Positions 21,220-32,413 of a stretch of 64,000 bases of DNA are shown piece by piece. A model generated the notes under the pieces. That model worked only from the letters and a program-made list of their open reading frames with translations. It did no database searches and was not told where the DNA came from. The stretch's first letter is position 1. Every line of letters starts with the position of its first letter. Position numbers and translations under genes: made by a program. The stretch covers positions 25,081,497 to 25,145,496 of the forward strand of contig CM055188.1 of assembly GCA_029224185.1 (NCBI GenBank), read 5' to 3'. This stretch comes from Karalla daura. Lineage: Eukaryota; Chordata; Actinopteri; Chaetodontiformes; Leiognathidae.

Positions 21220-24200
21220 TTTGATGTGTCCGCCTGTTAGGGTCCTTTCGGCTGTGTTGATATGTAAAGGGAGAGGATGAAAAAGACGGATGTTTTGATA
21301 ATCTCCTTCCTCGTCTCAGCTGGCCCTTGTTTGAACTCTCACCAGGCGTGCTTATCTGTGTGTTTTTCCTCCCATCTGTGTATAATTGTTCATACATGCA
21401 CGTCCATCTCGAGCTAAATCACTACGCCTTGCGTCACAGTTTGGCAAGTCTCGTCTTTTAACCCTGCATTCTGCGACACTCATCCATATTTATGCCGTCC
21501 CAGACTTCAAGGGCAGCATTTTTGTTTTATCCTGATTCACCATAATCATTTGTGCAATATACTTTCAAAGGTGCCACACTGTTGGATACTGTATAAGTCT
21601 AGTGATTATTCACAGAGCTCCCATTATCTGCATAGTTAATGTGCCGTACATGCACAGACACTGAGAGCCTTAACTAAGCCTGGACTACATTCTAAATAAA
21701 CTCCAAATGGTGTCCTTAATTACCAACCTGACTGTAAAATGTTTGTCATTCGTGTAGGCGCAGTATGAAGCGCAAGGCCAACTTCACATGTCCCTTTAAC
21801 GGCAGTTGCACCATCACCAAGGACAACAGGCGCCACTGCCAGGCATGCAGGCTGAAGCGCTGTGTGGACATAGGCATGATGAAAGAGTGTAAGTATGACA
21901 GGTGACCCATATGTCTTGGGAGGTTGCTCGTTAACCATATCCGTTGTAATTTACTGCATGCGTTTAAATATCAAAGGTATTCAGGTTGTACAAAGAAGGC
22001 CCACCCTGTTGCGGCTCTTTGAGCTAAATATAAAGTGCTTACAATCATAACTCATCTTTTCAATAGTCAGAGTTACCAGGCGTAGATCGTTGGATGGGTT
22101 TTATGATCAGTTTTTGTGGTTGCCCAGTTCTGTTAAATATGCCTTATCTTAAGACCTCAGTCCCCCATGATCAATCAACAATAAATAATGTTGTGGCTGA
22201 TTATTAAAATTCACTTTTTCCTTTTGTTTTTTTTATCATGATCAGAGTTAATTTAAACATCTGCTGTTTGCAGGTTTGGAGGGGGGGGGGGGGGGGGGGG
22301 CTACTGTCCCTTTTGTATATATTATGTAATATTTGGCCTGGGGTCATGTATCTCTGGGTCTTTGCCCCCATTACAGTGTTTACATGTTCTATTTAAACGA
22401 GTGGAGCCTCCCCACATTGTATACTCTAAGTATTCTCCATCTGAAGCTTAAACACCTGCTGTTATGTACAATCCAGCGAGGCCTCTTCTTTCCACACAGT
22501 CTTGTTTATTTTCTCGGTCTGTAAATAGCAGGTACATTTTCATGTTTTCTCCTCATATCCGGATATTGTCTGCAGGCCTCTTTTAAGCAAATGCCTCTCA
22601 CATTCAGCTCCCACAGTGTTTCTGGAAAAACCACAAGGGTGGTGGCACCGACACTGCGATTTACTGTACGTGAACAGGTGCCAGTGGCACTGCTGTTGCA
22701 AAAACAGCAGCATGTTGTTGAGACCCAGCTCTCCCTCTCTCCCTCTCTCTCTCTATCCCTCTCTGGCTCCCTCACTCTCTCTCTCTTTCTGTTTCTGTGA
22801 GCTAATTCAGTGGCTAGAACAACAAGGAGCGAACAGAACAAAGACAATGCATTCAGTTGTTCGGTGCAGCAGGGGTCTCCATATGGACCCGTCCCCTCCC
22901 ATTCTCTTCCTCTAGAGAATAACAACCCCCCACCTCCCCCCTCCACCCAACACTACATTGACATAGCTGTCATAACAATCCAACACAAATGTACAGACGA
23001 AAAAGTTTTTTAAGCAGTATACAGTCTTGTTCCAATACCAGTGCTTCTGTTTTCTTGAACACTCTGCTTAAAATCTAGTGCTTTGCACTTGTTGATTTCT
23101 GACTGGATGCTGATAACATCTTACTTTGTCTCTGCACACCTGCAACCTTAGTCATTCTGACAGACGAGGAAGTGCAGAGGAAGAAGGACCTGATTCAAAG
23201 GAGGAAGGACGAAGAGGCGCAGCGCGAGGCGGAGAGGGAGGCGCGGCGTCCCCGCCTGACCGAAGAGCAGAGTCAGGTCATCGCCACACTGGTGGAAGCG
23301 CACCACAAGACTTATGACGACTCCTACTCTGACTTCTGCCGCTTCAGGGTTTGTTGCAGTCAATGCTCTTATTTTAACCCAAAAGATGATTCATATTGTA
23401 ATTATTAGTAATTATTAGTGTGGAGTTAAGTAAGATGGATGGATACAATAAAGCTTTTGGGCTGACTGTCAGAATCAGATTCAGATTTATTGCCCGGTAT
23501 ACAACGTAGTTGTACAGCTACAAGGATTTTTTTTTGTGGTTGGTACAGAAAACAGAAGACAAAATATGCAAACTGTGGGTGATCTGCACATTAGTGCAAA
23601 TGTGCATGAGAAGATGGAGAGTTTCCAGCATTCCATGGTTATGGCAAACTCTAGAGGAAGACAGATGTGTGTGTGTGTGTGTTTGGAGGCGGGGCAGTAG
23701 GTGATGGTCCAGCAATATTTTAGTGGCATGAGGTTTCAGTCCTGATGGACCACATCCTCCTGCCAGAGGGGAGCATCTTGAACATGTTTTTTCCAGGATC
23801 AGTCACAATCTGCCACTCGCCTCAGAGAGCCGCAGGTATCCAGGTCCTCAAGTGAGGTCAGATGGCGGCTGTTCGCTGCCTCCCCAGAGTGAATGATAAG
23901 CTCTCTGGTCCCTGGCAGAGGCTGCACTGTGCCTTGTGGTGATAGTTGAGGTGAGGATAGATTAAATGACAACTGTCGTTAGCATGTGAAACCTCCTCAG
24001 CTGCAGTAGCAAGTACATCCTCTGCCCTGGTTAACGATGCGAGGGAGCGGATGTTCAGCTGGTGGTTCAGAGAGTCTGACCAACAGGGTGACGGGTGCTG
24101 TTGGACCTGGGTTGTTTCTGAAGTCATCTCCACCGTCTTCAGATTATTTAGCACCAGGTTAGTCTGGCTGCAACAGCCCATTAGATGGCCAATGTCCCAT

Positions 24201-27200
24201 TTGAAGGTGGACTCAGAATTGAGTCCAAGGAAGGTGGTGTCATCCACGAACCTCAGGAGTTTAATGGACTGCTGGGCGGAGGTGCAGCTGTTCATGCAGA
24301 GGGGAGAAGAGTAGAGAAGTATGTGTGCATGGATGTCCAAGTGCTTTAGCCTTTGTTTCTGCTGTTGCTTTACATTACTACTTATCAACAATACGTCATC
24401 AATACTTAATAAATCAGCTGGCATTAAGCTGGCTGTAAATTCATGTTTCTTTAAAAGGGATCATTTACTCAAAATGCAACCTCTCCTTTGCTATTAAGTG
24501 AGGGAACATATTCTTAGTAAGAAAAAAAGCTTGCCAGCAGTGCTGTTGACAGAGCTGATAAATCCTCCACCCCTAGTTTGTATACGATCTCAGACCCTGA
24601 GGACCACGTCTCCTCAGGAACTCTGCACTTGACCTTCAGAAACCTCAGCCATTTTAAAACGTATGTCATTTAAAACATATGTCATGGGGTGCTATCCTGC
24701 AGCCAATTCACAACACACAACTACTACAACACCAGTGCCTACATTTGATCTAATCTTTCCAGCAGATCATTATTAAGAGCTGCACCAAACCCTCTGTTAA
24801 GCATAAATAAATAAACAGAGCCCAACAAATAAATACCTAAGATGGCTCCAAGATCACTCCCACCATTATTAAATCCCATGAAATGGGAATGGGCGTTATT
24901 GGACATATTTAAGAATTCCTCTGTGTCTTTGTCTTTGTGCCTTTTCTTCCTGTCCAGCCTCCTGTGCGTGAGGGCCCAGTGACACGTAGTGCCAGTAGAG
25001 CTGCGTCTCTCCACTCTCTGTCTGATGCCTCCTCTGACTCCTTCAGTCACTCTCCTGGTAAGAGACACACACTGCAGGGCTCCCACGAAGTCTGGAAAAC
25101 TTAACCTAAAATGAGTGACAGTGTTTCTGTCATGGAAAACACATAGATAGAAGTGATAGAAAATTAATGTTTTGAAGAGATAAAGATTAGAGAAGGCAGT
25201 ATTTGGCTTAAGATGAAGATTTTTTTCAGCTCGGCTGTTCACTGTAAATCCAGTCAGGAAAACTTTATCCTCACAGACACCTGCGTGCTATTGGTAAACA
25301 TCAGTTCATTAATGCCATCATCACTAATGCAGCCAACACAAAGAGGGACACGGTTATGTGGCCTACCGCCAACACTCGGAGAGGAATGAATCGAAACAGC
25401 TCCGCTAGTTGTGCGTGCTTCACATGTTGTCGTAGCTGTCATCAAAGCTTTCATCTCACGCCTACTGACCTGACACTTGCATATTATCAGATGATCCCTT
25501 CCATCAACAATGCCTCTGTACTCCATGATTTCACTCAGTTTATCTCAGGATAGACTGTATCTATTCATGGATGAATAATGTGATGTTGTTGAGCCTTGAC
25601 ATATGACCACTTTTCTCCTTTCTTCTCAAATTTCTTCCTCTGCTTTTCTGTTCTTGTTCTCTCTCCGCTCCTCTGTCTTTTTTTTGTGCATGCTGCAGAG
25701 TCAGTAGACACCAAAATGAACCTCAACAACCTTCTGATGATGTACCATGAGCAAGGCAGCAGCCCTGAATCCAGTGAGGAAGAAGGATCCAGCTTCTCCA
25801 TGTTGCCCCACCTGGCTGACCTGGTCTCCTACAGCATCCAGAAGGTCATCGGCTTTGCCAAGATGATCCCGGGGTTCAGGTGTGTAATAGAGTTTTTTTT
25901 CTCTTGTGTGTAAGTGGAGAACAAGTTTCTGTTTCTCATCCAGAATTATTCGTGAATAAGTGATGTTAGCCAGATAACAAGCATCTGGAGAGACTTGTCT
26001 TATTTGAGATATTCACCTTATCTGGGGATTTTGACTCTTGACGCCTACAGGCCAGTCAGACATTGTCCGACCCAGGTACAAAACACATCTGTTAGCAGAC
26101 ATGATTACTTTATCTCTGCTAAGACTGTTGGGTCTTTGCCTGGACTGTTTTTTGCTGTTATCCACAGATAGAGGGGGTGCATATTTTCTTTGCTTTTAAG
26201 TCAGAGTTTATCTCATTTTTCTTTGGCGATTATCTGTATCTTTAGATAGAGATGTTATTTCACTATGTCCACTCTATATCCAGTTATCTACAGGGAAAAC
26301 CTCCAGAACTCCTCCTGATGTATCTTCTATTTACATGTCTGAGTGACTTTTTACCTAAATGTGCGTTGAAGACTTTGTACAGCGACTTGTTTTCCTGCCC
26401 GATTAGTCGATATTGTGCCACAGCAAAGGCTGTGGTCTAAAGGCCATAGAGTCCTGACAGACTGTATATTGCAGGTCGCTGACACCTTGTGGAAAATCTT
26501 TTATGTCGTGTTTTATCTTTCACAGGTCAAGCTTATACACTTTAGTCTGAAACCTACCTCTTAAACCCTCTATTTATTTGAACTTGAATGTGGAAGGTAA
26601 TTGCACATGATATGGAAGTATAAGCAGATACGGTGAACATGTACATGTTCAGAATCATAAAATAAAGTCATTTCTTTTGGTCTAGGGCTCTGGGATTGCA
26701 AAACAAAAACAAAATGTGCAAATGTGAACTCTAAACGGAGGCTACAAAGTGGACTTTATAAATACGGTGAAAAAATGCAAATCTGGACTACACACGTCAA
26801 AGAATTGACAGAAAGCTTCAGACCTGTCTGTCTGCATCAGTGTTTTCAGATTAGGCAAACATTTGAGGAGATACAGTATTGAGAACCACGGTACTCTCAC
26901 GTCACTTAACCTGCTTATTCCAGGGCTACGTCACAAGGATATTTCTACCATAAATATCTAAATAGCTTAGTGGAAAAGGTACAGAAAGGGCAAACTCTCA
27001 GGTTTCCTACGTCAATGGAGTTTTTATGATCAGGTAGATTATGACAGTGTTACAGTAATAATACTCTGGACATAGTAAATACAGCACTGCTATCAGTAGG
27101 TAAAGGGTCACCTATGTGAGCGTGTTATTGCCTAACCAGAGAGGAAGACGCTCCTCCACTGCTGAGCATTGACCTCTTTGTCTTTCATTTAAGGAGAAAA

Positions 27201-30200
27201 AATTCTCCATAGAGGCCAAAAGCCATCCCCTTATTCGAGCCTGCAAAGACACCTTCAGCACAACGCATTGTTTGTCTCTTTGTGCGTTGACAGGGACGAG
27301 CACTCAGTGTCTCAGGGGTCACCCTGAAGTCAAGGCTAAAACGAGTCAGGGCCTGTATTTCCTGAAAGTTGCTGTTCCCACTGGCAGCGAGTGATGGACG
27401 TGGTCGGATTACCTTTGGAATGTTTGTCCACTTATGATCTGCTGCCTAAGCCCTGAATAACACCCCAGACCAGACCTCCCCTATAAGTCTGCAGGTTTTA
27501 GCTCATGTCTCCTGCTTGTTCGCTAACTTCATTTTATAAACATTCAAAGACATTTCAGAGCATTACTTAACGCAGCCTTTTCTGTGTGATTTTGTGAGAA
27601 GATTCCCGCACTCAAGGACCCATCTGAGCCGGAAGAATTTTTTTTTCTTGCACACCATATATCTGATAATCTTAGAAGACTTTGACTGACCTTGTGCCGA
27701 TAGCCAGTAAACAACTGATAAGCAAATCTTTTCAAATAAATTATACAACTATCACACACAAGCATGCGGCACAAACAGGTTCCCTGTTGCTGTATTGGTT
27801 TCTTGCAAAATTAAAACTTGACCGCACTAATTTGTTGGGCTCATTAATTTATAATGACAATGTCTCACTGCAGAGAGCTGACTGCAGAGGACCAGATTGC
27901 TCTGCTCAAGTCCAGTGCGATTGAAGTGATTATGCTGCGCTCAAATCAGAGCTTCAACCTGGAAGACATGTCCTGGAGCTGTGGAGGGCCTGACTTTAAA
28001 TACCAGATCAGTGATGTCACCAAAGGTGAGTGTAGGAGCTGCCACGTGTACAGTTTGTCTGCACCGAAAACAGGTCGCTCTTAAAGACTCAGTGTGTATC
28101 AGCGTTTGCTGCAGAAAACAAGCACCGTGTAGCACATTAACACTTTTGCAGAATCCTTGGAAGGAAGCAGCCTAGCGTTAAGTAGGTGTCAGGATCATTA
28201 GTGTGGGAGTACAGATGAGCGTACTGGCAGCGATCTGTGCACACACCCAGAGGAGAAGGATGCCCAAGCAAGAATTTTCTGCAAAACCAGTCTTAACTAT
28301 CCACAGAAGCCCCCATGGGCATGGCTTTCGTTTGCCTTTCAAACAAGACCCCTTTCTCTGGGATCAACCAAAGAATGTCACTCCTGACCTGTGCACCACA
28401 CAAACCCACCTCTGTCTGGAGCTGGAGAAGCAGCTCTGTTGTGCTCTCTGCCATATCACGGAAAAGTTGACACACTCAAGTGAACTGAATGTGTGATCCC
28501 AGGCAGTAGAAGTGTTACTATTCACCTATTATTTCAAAGGAAACAAATGTGAAGTTAATTAAGGAAATCACACTGATGCCTGTCCATCTGTCCATACATT
28601 TTTTTTAGATTAAACTAGTTGTTTTTTAAAACTTGTATTTAGTATAGGCATTTAAATGTAAGGTAATTTATGAGGTTTAATTTGTTTTTTTGTGTAGTTA
28701 CATTTGCCAACTTCCTTCATTAGGTGGATAACAGAGTTGCAAATCAAAAAAGAGACAGGCGTCCAGTCATTTATAGGCATTTTAATTGCAAAAATGTTAC
28801 ACAATCTACTTTTTGAAACACAGTATATGTTGGTTATTACAATCAGTTGCATAGATTAATTCAGAGGGAGCAGTTTGCAGTAACAATATTGCATCCACAG
28901 ATGCAATTTCCATCAGTGCTACAATATCACCGTGGTTCCAGACACAGCCGCAGCCATAAAATAAGGGAATGGAGATACAGGCACGTTAATCACTTTGATC
29001 AGTTTTTGTATGGCTTCTCATTTACACATCTACATAAAAACAACACTCCTGGGTAATGGTGTATGCACTAATCTAAATTTCTGTTCACTGATTAAAAGAA
29101 ATCCTCAGCCATTAATTCAAAGTGAATGTGAACCTTAGAATGCACAGCCATGCAGGACACTGGCAGGTTGATAAAATGTATTTTTTAGTTAATGTGTAGG
29201 TTCTCCAGAGAGTCTTCCTTCTTAAGTTAAGTCTGGAGCTGGTTTTTATAAATATCTCTGGCACAGATGGTAATAGTGTGTTGTGTCCTCTACAGCGGGA
29301 CACACGCTGGAGCTGCTGGAGCCGCTGGTAAAGTTTCAAGTGGGTTTGAAGAAGCTCAACCTGCGCGAGGAGGAACACGTGCTGCTGATGGCCATCTGCC
29401 TGCTTTCTCCAGGTACTGCTCGCCTGACTGCGCGGAGCAGTGAACATATAGATATCGATCATAAATAGTTTATGAGTGATCTCATTAGCCAGAGACTGTG
29501 GTCATTAAAGCTTTCGATACGACAGAACAATTTAAACATTTTGGTGAGGGATCATTTTACGCTTTCTCATCGCCTGCCACTTGCCATGATTCACACTGAA
29601 GCGTCGGTCAAGGCTGCTCGAAAGAGTTCATTTCTGCTGTGAGCATTGGTTTCTATTCTGAGCAAGCATTCATGTGTGTGATATGCATTTTCGTTGGATT
29701 CAGTGCATATATTATGCATGTACAGTATATAGTTATGCAAGCATGCACGTGTCAGTGCATATTTGCATTCCTTTGTGTTTGTGAGGCACCTCATTAACAA
29801 TGCATAGTGGTGCTCTCCATGATCTAAATTTAGTCAGCCACCTGCCCCAGAACGGTGAAATACAAGGAGAACATCTGATTTCACAAGGTTTTACAGGTAA
29901 ACTCTATTTCCATTCATCCATCCACCCATCATCCTCTTACCTATTTTGTACCTTATGGGGGTCTAGAGGTGCACAGAAGACAAAGGCTGGGAATACAGTC
30001 ACACCATTCACCTTCATAGTCATAGCTGGGGGCAATTCAAGAGCCTTAAATCAGCCTTAACGTGTATGTTTTTAGACTGAGAGTGAGAATGACAAGGATA
30101 AAACCCAGGCACGCACACAGAGAGAACATGCAAACTCCACACAAAATCCCCTCTGTCCAAGGAGGGTTCAAACCATCTTTCTGCTGTGCTGCGACAGTGC

Positions 30201-30616
30201 TAGCCCCTTATCTGCAGCCTTTTTTTTTTTAAAGTATTATATCCCCAAAAGGCAAACTTTGTAATGTTTTTCAATTTTAACAGGTCGTTGGTCTTGCTTT
30301 TTAGATTATGTAACAAGCATAAATATCTCAAGAGATACCCCTCACCCTCCTCTCTGTTGCAGACCGCCCAGGTGTGCAGGATCACGCACGGATCGAAGCT
30401 CTCCAAGACCGTCTGTCAGAGACCCTGCAGGCCTACATCCAACTCCACCACCCAGGAGGGCGGCTGCTCTACGCCAAGATGATCCAGAAACTGGCCGACC
30501 TGCGCAGCCTCAACGAGGAGCACTCCAAGCAGTACCGCTCGCTCTCCTTCCAGCCGGAGCACAGTATGCAGCTCACCCCGCTGGTGTTGGAGGTGTTTGG
30601 CAGCGAGGTCTCCTAA
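19773..30616 (+). CDS. vdr: Vitamin D receptor (NR1I1), eight coding exons
   Basis: This is a nuclear receptor for 1,25-dihydroxyvitamin D3 that acts with RXR on DNA. Exons 19773-19918, 21758-21888, 23152-23348, 24958-25057, 25699-25879, 27874-28025, 29296-29412 and 30363-30616 sum to 1278 nt, all with GT-AG introns and consistent phases, giving 425 residues (human 427). DNA-binding domain: zinc finger cysteines 24, 27, 41, 44 and 60, 66, 76, 79, with P-box CEGCKG at 41-46 and RRSMKRK at 49-55. The hinge is charged (about 94-132). Ligand-contact residues of human VDR are kept: Tyr147 (human 143), Ser237, Arg274, Ser278, Trp286, His305 and His395 (human 397). Helix 12 is PLVLEVFG (414-421). 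The start is set by homology to the mammalian N-terminus and an upstream in-frame stop. No defect was seen. Paralogue a or b is undetermined. Confidence 0.98.
19925..20765 (-). mobile_element. LINE 3'-tail copy interrupted by a TIR element
   Basis: The - strand tail begins about 7 bp inside the splice donor with CATCCATATGTCCATCC (reverse of a GGAT tail) and is cut near 19992. It resumes about 20501 with GAACAGGTCTCC and runs through GGGATTCAAACCAGGAGACC to about 20764. The internal 0.5 kb is a separate inverted-repeat element. Confidence 0.7.
19988..20500. mobile_element. Nonautonomous DNA transposon with terminal inverted repeats
   Basis: The left end (CTAACGCC, then CTACGTGGTA, AGCT, ACT, CTCGGCTCAA) matches the reverse complement of the right end (CTAATGCC, then CTACGTGGTA, AGCT, ACT, CTCGACTCAA). 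The arm is about 50 bp with a few mismatches. No transposase is present. Total length is about 510 bp. A target duplication is not clear, so the ends may be off by a few bases. It lies inside the LINE tail and is therefore the younger insertion. Confidence 0.75.
21166..21215 (+). repeat. (GT)n microsatellite
   Basis: A near-pure GT run of about 50 bp within the vdr intron. Confidence 0.9.
21758..21888 (+). CDS. vdr: vdr coding exon 2: zinc finger 2
   Basis: Acceptor TTCGTGTAG and donor GAGT|GTAAGT. It encodes the last base of Arg49 to one base of Phe93: RRSMKRK (nuclear localisation; Ser51 is the human PKC site), zinc finger 2 cysteines 60, 66, 76 and 79, and the RLKRC helix. Phases are 2 in and 1 out. 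Confidence 0.97.
21889..23151 (+). other. vdr: vdr intron between zinc finger 2 and hinge exons
   Basis: It contains an uninterrupted run of 20 G (22281-22300), a CT-rich tract of about 70 bp (22728-22797) and a C-rich patch (22925-22949). No exon was seen. Confidence 0.85.
22281..22300 (+). repeat. Run of 20 consecutive G
   Basis: An uninterrupted homopolymer of 20 G. Its true length may be uncertain because such runs are hard to sequence. It could form G-quadruplex structures in the pre-mRNA. Confidence 0.85.
23152..23348 (+). CDS. vdr: vdr coding exon 3: hinge and start of ligand-binding domain
   Basis: Acceptor CAACCTTAG. It encodes residues 93-158: the ILTDEEVQRKKD hinge helix, a charged stretch (QREAEREARRPRL, 116-128) four residues longer than in human, then LVEAHHKTYDDSYSDF with ligand-contact Tyr147. 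It ends in phase 0 at AGG|GTTTGT, a weak donor. Retaining the intron would add 19 codons and then stop. Confidence 0.96.
23349..24957 (+). other. vdr: vdr intron after the hinge exon
   Basis: Mostly occupied by an antisense LINE fragment (23470-24330). A 16-bp tandem repeat sits at 24653-24684 (TTTAAAACRTATGTCA twice). A short GT run lies near 23667-23682. Confidence 0.85.
23470..24330 (-). mobile_element. Antisense LINE fragment with reverse transcriptase remnant
   Basis: On the - strand the open frame contains LLRFVDDTTFLGL, a degraded form of the reverse transcriptase catalytic box (consensus FADDT). It is followed by CCSQTNLVLNNLKTVEM, which matches the WCxxNxLxLNxxKTxEM block typical of teleost LINEs. 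Downstream lie remnants of the C-terminal tail, and the 3' end is AATCTGATTCTG (reverse of 23470-23487). Ala to Val in the catalytic box, a premature stop near 23858 and 5' truncation make it inactive. The clade is uncertain. Confidence 0.8.
24958..25057 (+). CDS. vdr: vdr coding exon 4: serine-rich insertion region
   Basis: Acceptor TTCCTGTCCAG and donor CCTG|GTAAGA. It encodes residues 159-191 plus one base of Glu192: PPVREGPVTRSASRAASLH and a serine-rich run. This corresponds to the flexible loop region of the VDR ligand-binding domain, which varies between species. Confidence 0.96.
25058..25698 (+). other. vdr: vdr intron, nothing notable
   Basis: No repeat or RNA feature was recognised. 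It ends in a pyrimidine-rich tract and CATGCTGCAG. Confidence 0.8.
25699..25879 (+). CDS. vdr: vdr coding exon 5: ligand-binding domain helices 2-3
   Basis: It encodes residues 192-252. The acidic SSPESSEEEGSS (212-223) is a plausible casein kinase II target, comparable to the acidic serine site around human Ser208. It is followed by MLPHLADLVSYSIQKVIGF, with ligand-contact Ser237 and helix 3. It ends in phase 2 at TTCAG|GTGTGT. Confidence 0.97.
25880..27873 (+). other. vdr: vdr intron, about 2 kb
   Basis: No transposon, RNA gene or exon was recognised. The sequence is AT-rich with scattered short frames. Confidence 0.8.
27874..28025 (+). CDS. vdr: vdr coding exon 6: helices 4-6 with ligand-binding Arg274
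   Basis: It encodes residues 252-302 plus one base of Ala303. LTAEDQIALLKSS (co-activator groove, Lys264), IMLRSNQSF with Arg274 and Ser278, and MSWSC with Trp286 are all intact. Donor AAAG|GTGAGT is consensus. Confidence 0.97.
28026..29295 (+). other. vdr: vdr intron, nothing notable
   Basis: AT-rich in its second half. No repeat family was recognised. The frame at 28203-28496 has no family match and no supporting splice sites. Confidence 0.75.
29296..29412 (+). CDS. vdr: vdr coding exon 7: helices 7-8
   Basis: Acceptor CTCTACAG and donor CCAG|GTACTG. It encodes Ala303 to one base of Asp342, with AGHTLELLEPL carrying ligand-contact His305, KFQVGLKKLNL, and EEEHVLLMAICLLSP. Confidence 0.97.
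29413..30362 (+). other. vdr: vdr last intron
   Basis: It contains one - strand LINE tail copy (29910-30212) and AT-rich sequence. It ends CTCTCTGTTGCAG. Confidence 0.85.
29910..30212 (-). mobile_element. LINE 3'-tail / SINE-like repeat copy
   Basis: It begins with CATTCATCCATCCACCCATC (reverse of a GGAT tail). It then carries GGGGCAATTC, AGAGAACATGCAAACTCCAC and AGGGTTCAAACC. This is the same family as the copy at 12.6 kb, in opposite orientation. Confidence 0.75.
30363..30616 (+). CDS. vdr: vdr last coding exon: helices 9-12 and stop
   Basis: It encodes residues 342-425 and TAA (30614-30616). DRPGVQDHARIEALQDRL, the PGGRLLYAKMIQKLADLR dimerisation helix, NEEHSKQY with ligand-contact His395, and the activation helix TPLVLEVFG are complete. 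The C-terminus is SEVS. Confidence 0.98.
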
Positions 30617-31012
30617 AGGCTGAGTGGTCTGGAGACGAGAGCTGGGCTGTAAAATAGAAAAAGAGGAAGAGAGCTGAGGAAGTGCTGGATGGACTAGATG
30701 GAGATGGCAGAGGAGGTGAATAGGAGAGAGAAAGTGTTGTGACTGTGTGTGTGTGTGTTCGCGTCTGTGTGTGTGTGTGTGTGTGTGAGTGTTAAGAGTA
30801 TAGTTTCATGTGAGTCTTGTTAAAAGATGTCCATCTTGGCATAATGGCCAAGATTGTGTGGAGAGCAAGCAGATATTAAGAGAGGTGGGAAATGAGAAAA
30901 CTTCTTATAATACAAATGAATCTATACATACAGTACAACGTCTGCCTACAGTTTATACAGTGTTTTGTTTGTATTCAAATCAACCAACAGCTGCTTTAAA
31001 TGCCTGGACATT

Positions 31013-31080
31013 TTGTGTGTGTGTGTGTTTGTGTGTGTGTGACGTGCACACACACGCACACACATGCACCACGCACACAC
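31013..31080 (+). repeat. GT block followed directly by CA block (hairpin-forming)
   Basis: GT-rich 31013-31041 faces CA-rich 31047-31080 across a loop of about 5 nt (ACGTG). At least ten consecutive base pairs form next to the loop, with further imperfect pairing beyond. It lies 0.4 kb past the vdr stop, so it is probably transcribed. Confidence 0.8.
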
Positions 31081-32269
31081 CAACACAACAAACATACTCA
31101 GTTATTCATTTAGCCATTCAGTTGAGCTACCTCTTGGTTTTACTGGGGTCATTTTGTATTTACATCACTTATGTGAAATAGTCACTTTTTACACAGAACA
31201 ATTTAGACACAGTACGGATGACATTTCAGTTTATCGGTGCAAAAGCAGTGCCTGCACATTACTTTGACTTTTTGATGTCTCCTTTTTTTGTTCTTCATCT
31301 GCTTCTCTCCAAGACCGTGTATGTATATGACTGTGTATACAAATCAAACACATGCCTTTCACCTTTCACCAAAGGTATGGTCACCTACTTTCTCAAAATG
31401 CTTCTAGTACCTAAAAATATCCTTGCTGCTGCTCCAGGGGTTGTGTCACGCATGCAGCCACTCGACATGCTAGCAAGTTGTCGGACTGTCCTTGCAGCCT
31501 ATGAAGGAAAATGTCGTGTAGGTTTATTGCAGACTAGAGAACACAGTCTGCAATTTTAGTGAGGTTTTTGTAGGACTTTGGGGTGCCTGGGTTTGAGGTG
31601 AGAATTAGCCACTAAATGTGTTAGCTACTTTTACACTGCTAACTGTCAATCAACCAAGCCTGCATTATGGCTTGTTACCCTATTTTGAAATAGTTTTTCA
31701 TTATTCCTCTCTTTTTGTTGAATCGTTTGTTTCTCTGTAAATAGTTAATTACTACCATGTATCCCAAGCACTGTTATACCACCTTTTACTCAAGCCTATC
31801 TATTGATATACAGTATCTATATTATCACAGATTTTAAAGGGCTAAGATGCCAAATTTAACTGGAATAGAAAATCACGGCCAAAGCAAGGGGCCTGTCTTG
31901 TTAATATATAGCTGCATACCATACTTGGAGTAGAAACTGATGTAATTTCAATGGATGATTTTTTTTTTCTTTTTGATTTTTTTGTTTGTTTTATACAGTT
32001 CACATTTAGGAAAAGAAAAACAATTCCATGAATTGTTCCTCCTCAGTATATCGTAAGCTCGATGGGCGGAGAGCTTGGGAAGCTGCTTCAGACCTCCACA
32101 GATATCACACACCCCTTTCATTTCTGTCAGGGAAGTGGATTTTCTAGAATGTCTGAGGGCCTGGTTGTGGCAGTGTGGACTTCTACACCCAGGCCCTCCT
32201 GTTTGATGATGTATGCTGCGCAGCCCTCTAGTGGCTACATTGTGTAAATACCAGGTACATGCATACATA

Positions 32270-32331
32270 CACGCACACACACACACACACATACACACAC
32301 ATATGTATATATATATGTGTGTGTGTGTGTG

Positions 32332-32411
<80 letters not shown>

Positions 32412-32413
32412 TA
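32270..32413. repeat. (CA)n-(TA)n-(TG)n-(TA)n compound repeat
   Basis: CA-rich 32274-32300, an AT core, GT 32317-32332, then about 80 bp of TA. The CA and TG arms are inverted around the AT core, so a cruciform or RNA hairpin is possible. Open frames through it are artefacts. Confidence 0.9.

Larger units (their letters stand above)
19919..21757 (+). other. vdr: vdr intron between the two zinc-finger exons
   Basis: It holds a nested transposon insertion (19925-20765) and a GT microsatellite (about 21166-21215). Apart from these no feature was seen. Confidence 0.85.

Noticed and set aside
22506..22946. 146-residue - strand frame inside a vdr intron.
   Set aside because: It contains a Glu-Arg repeat from the CT-rich tract, and the rest is not protein-like.
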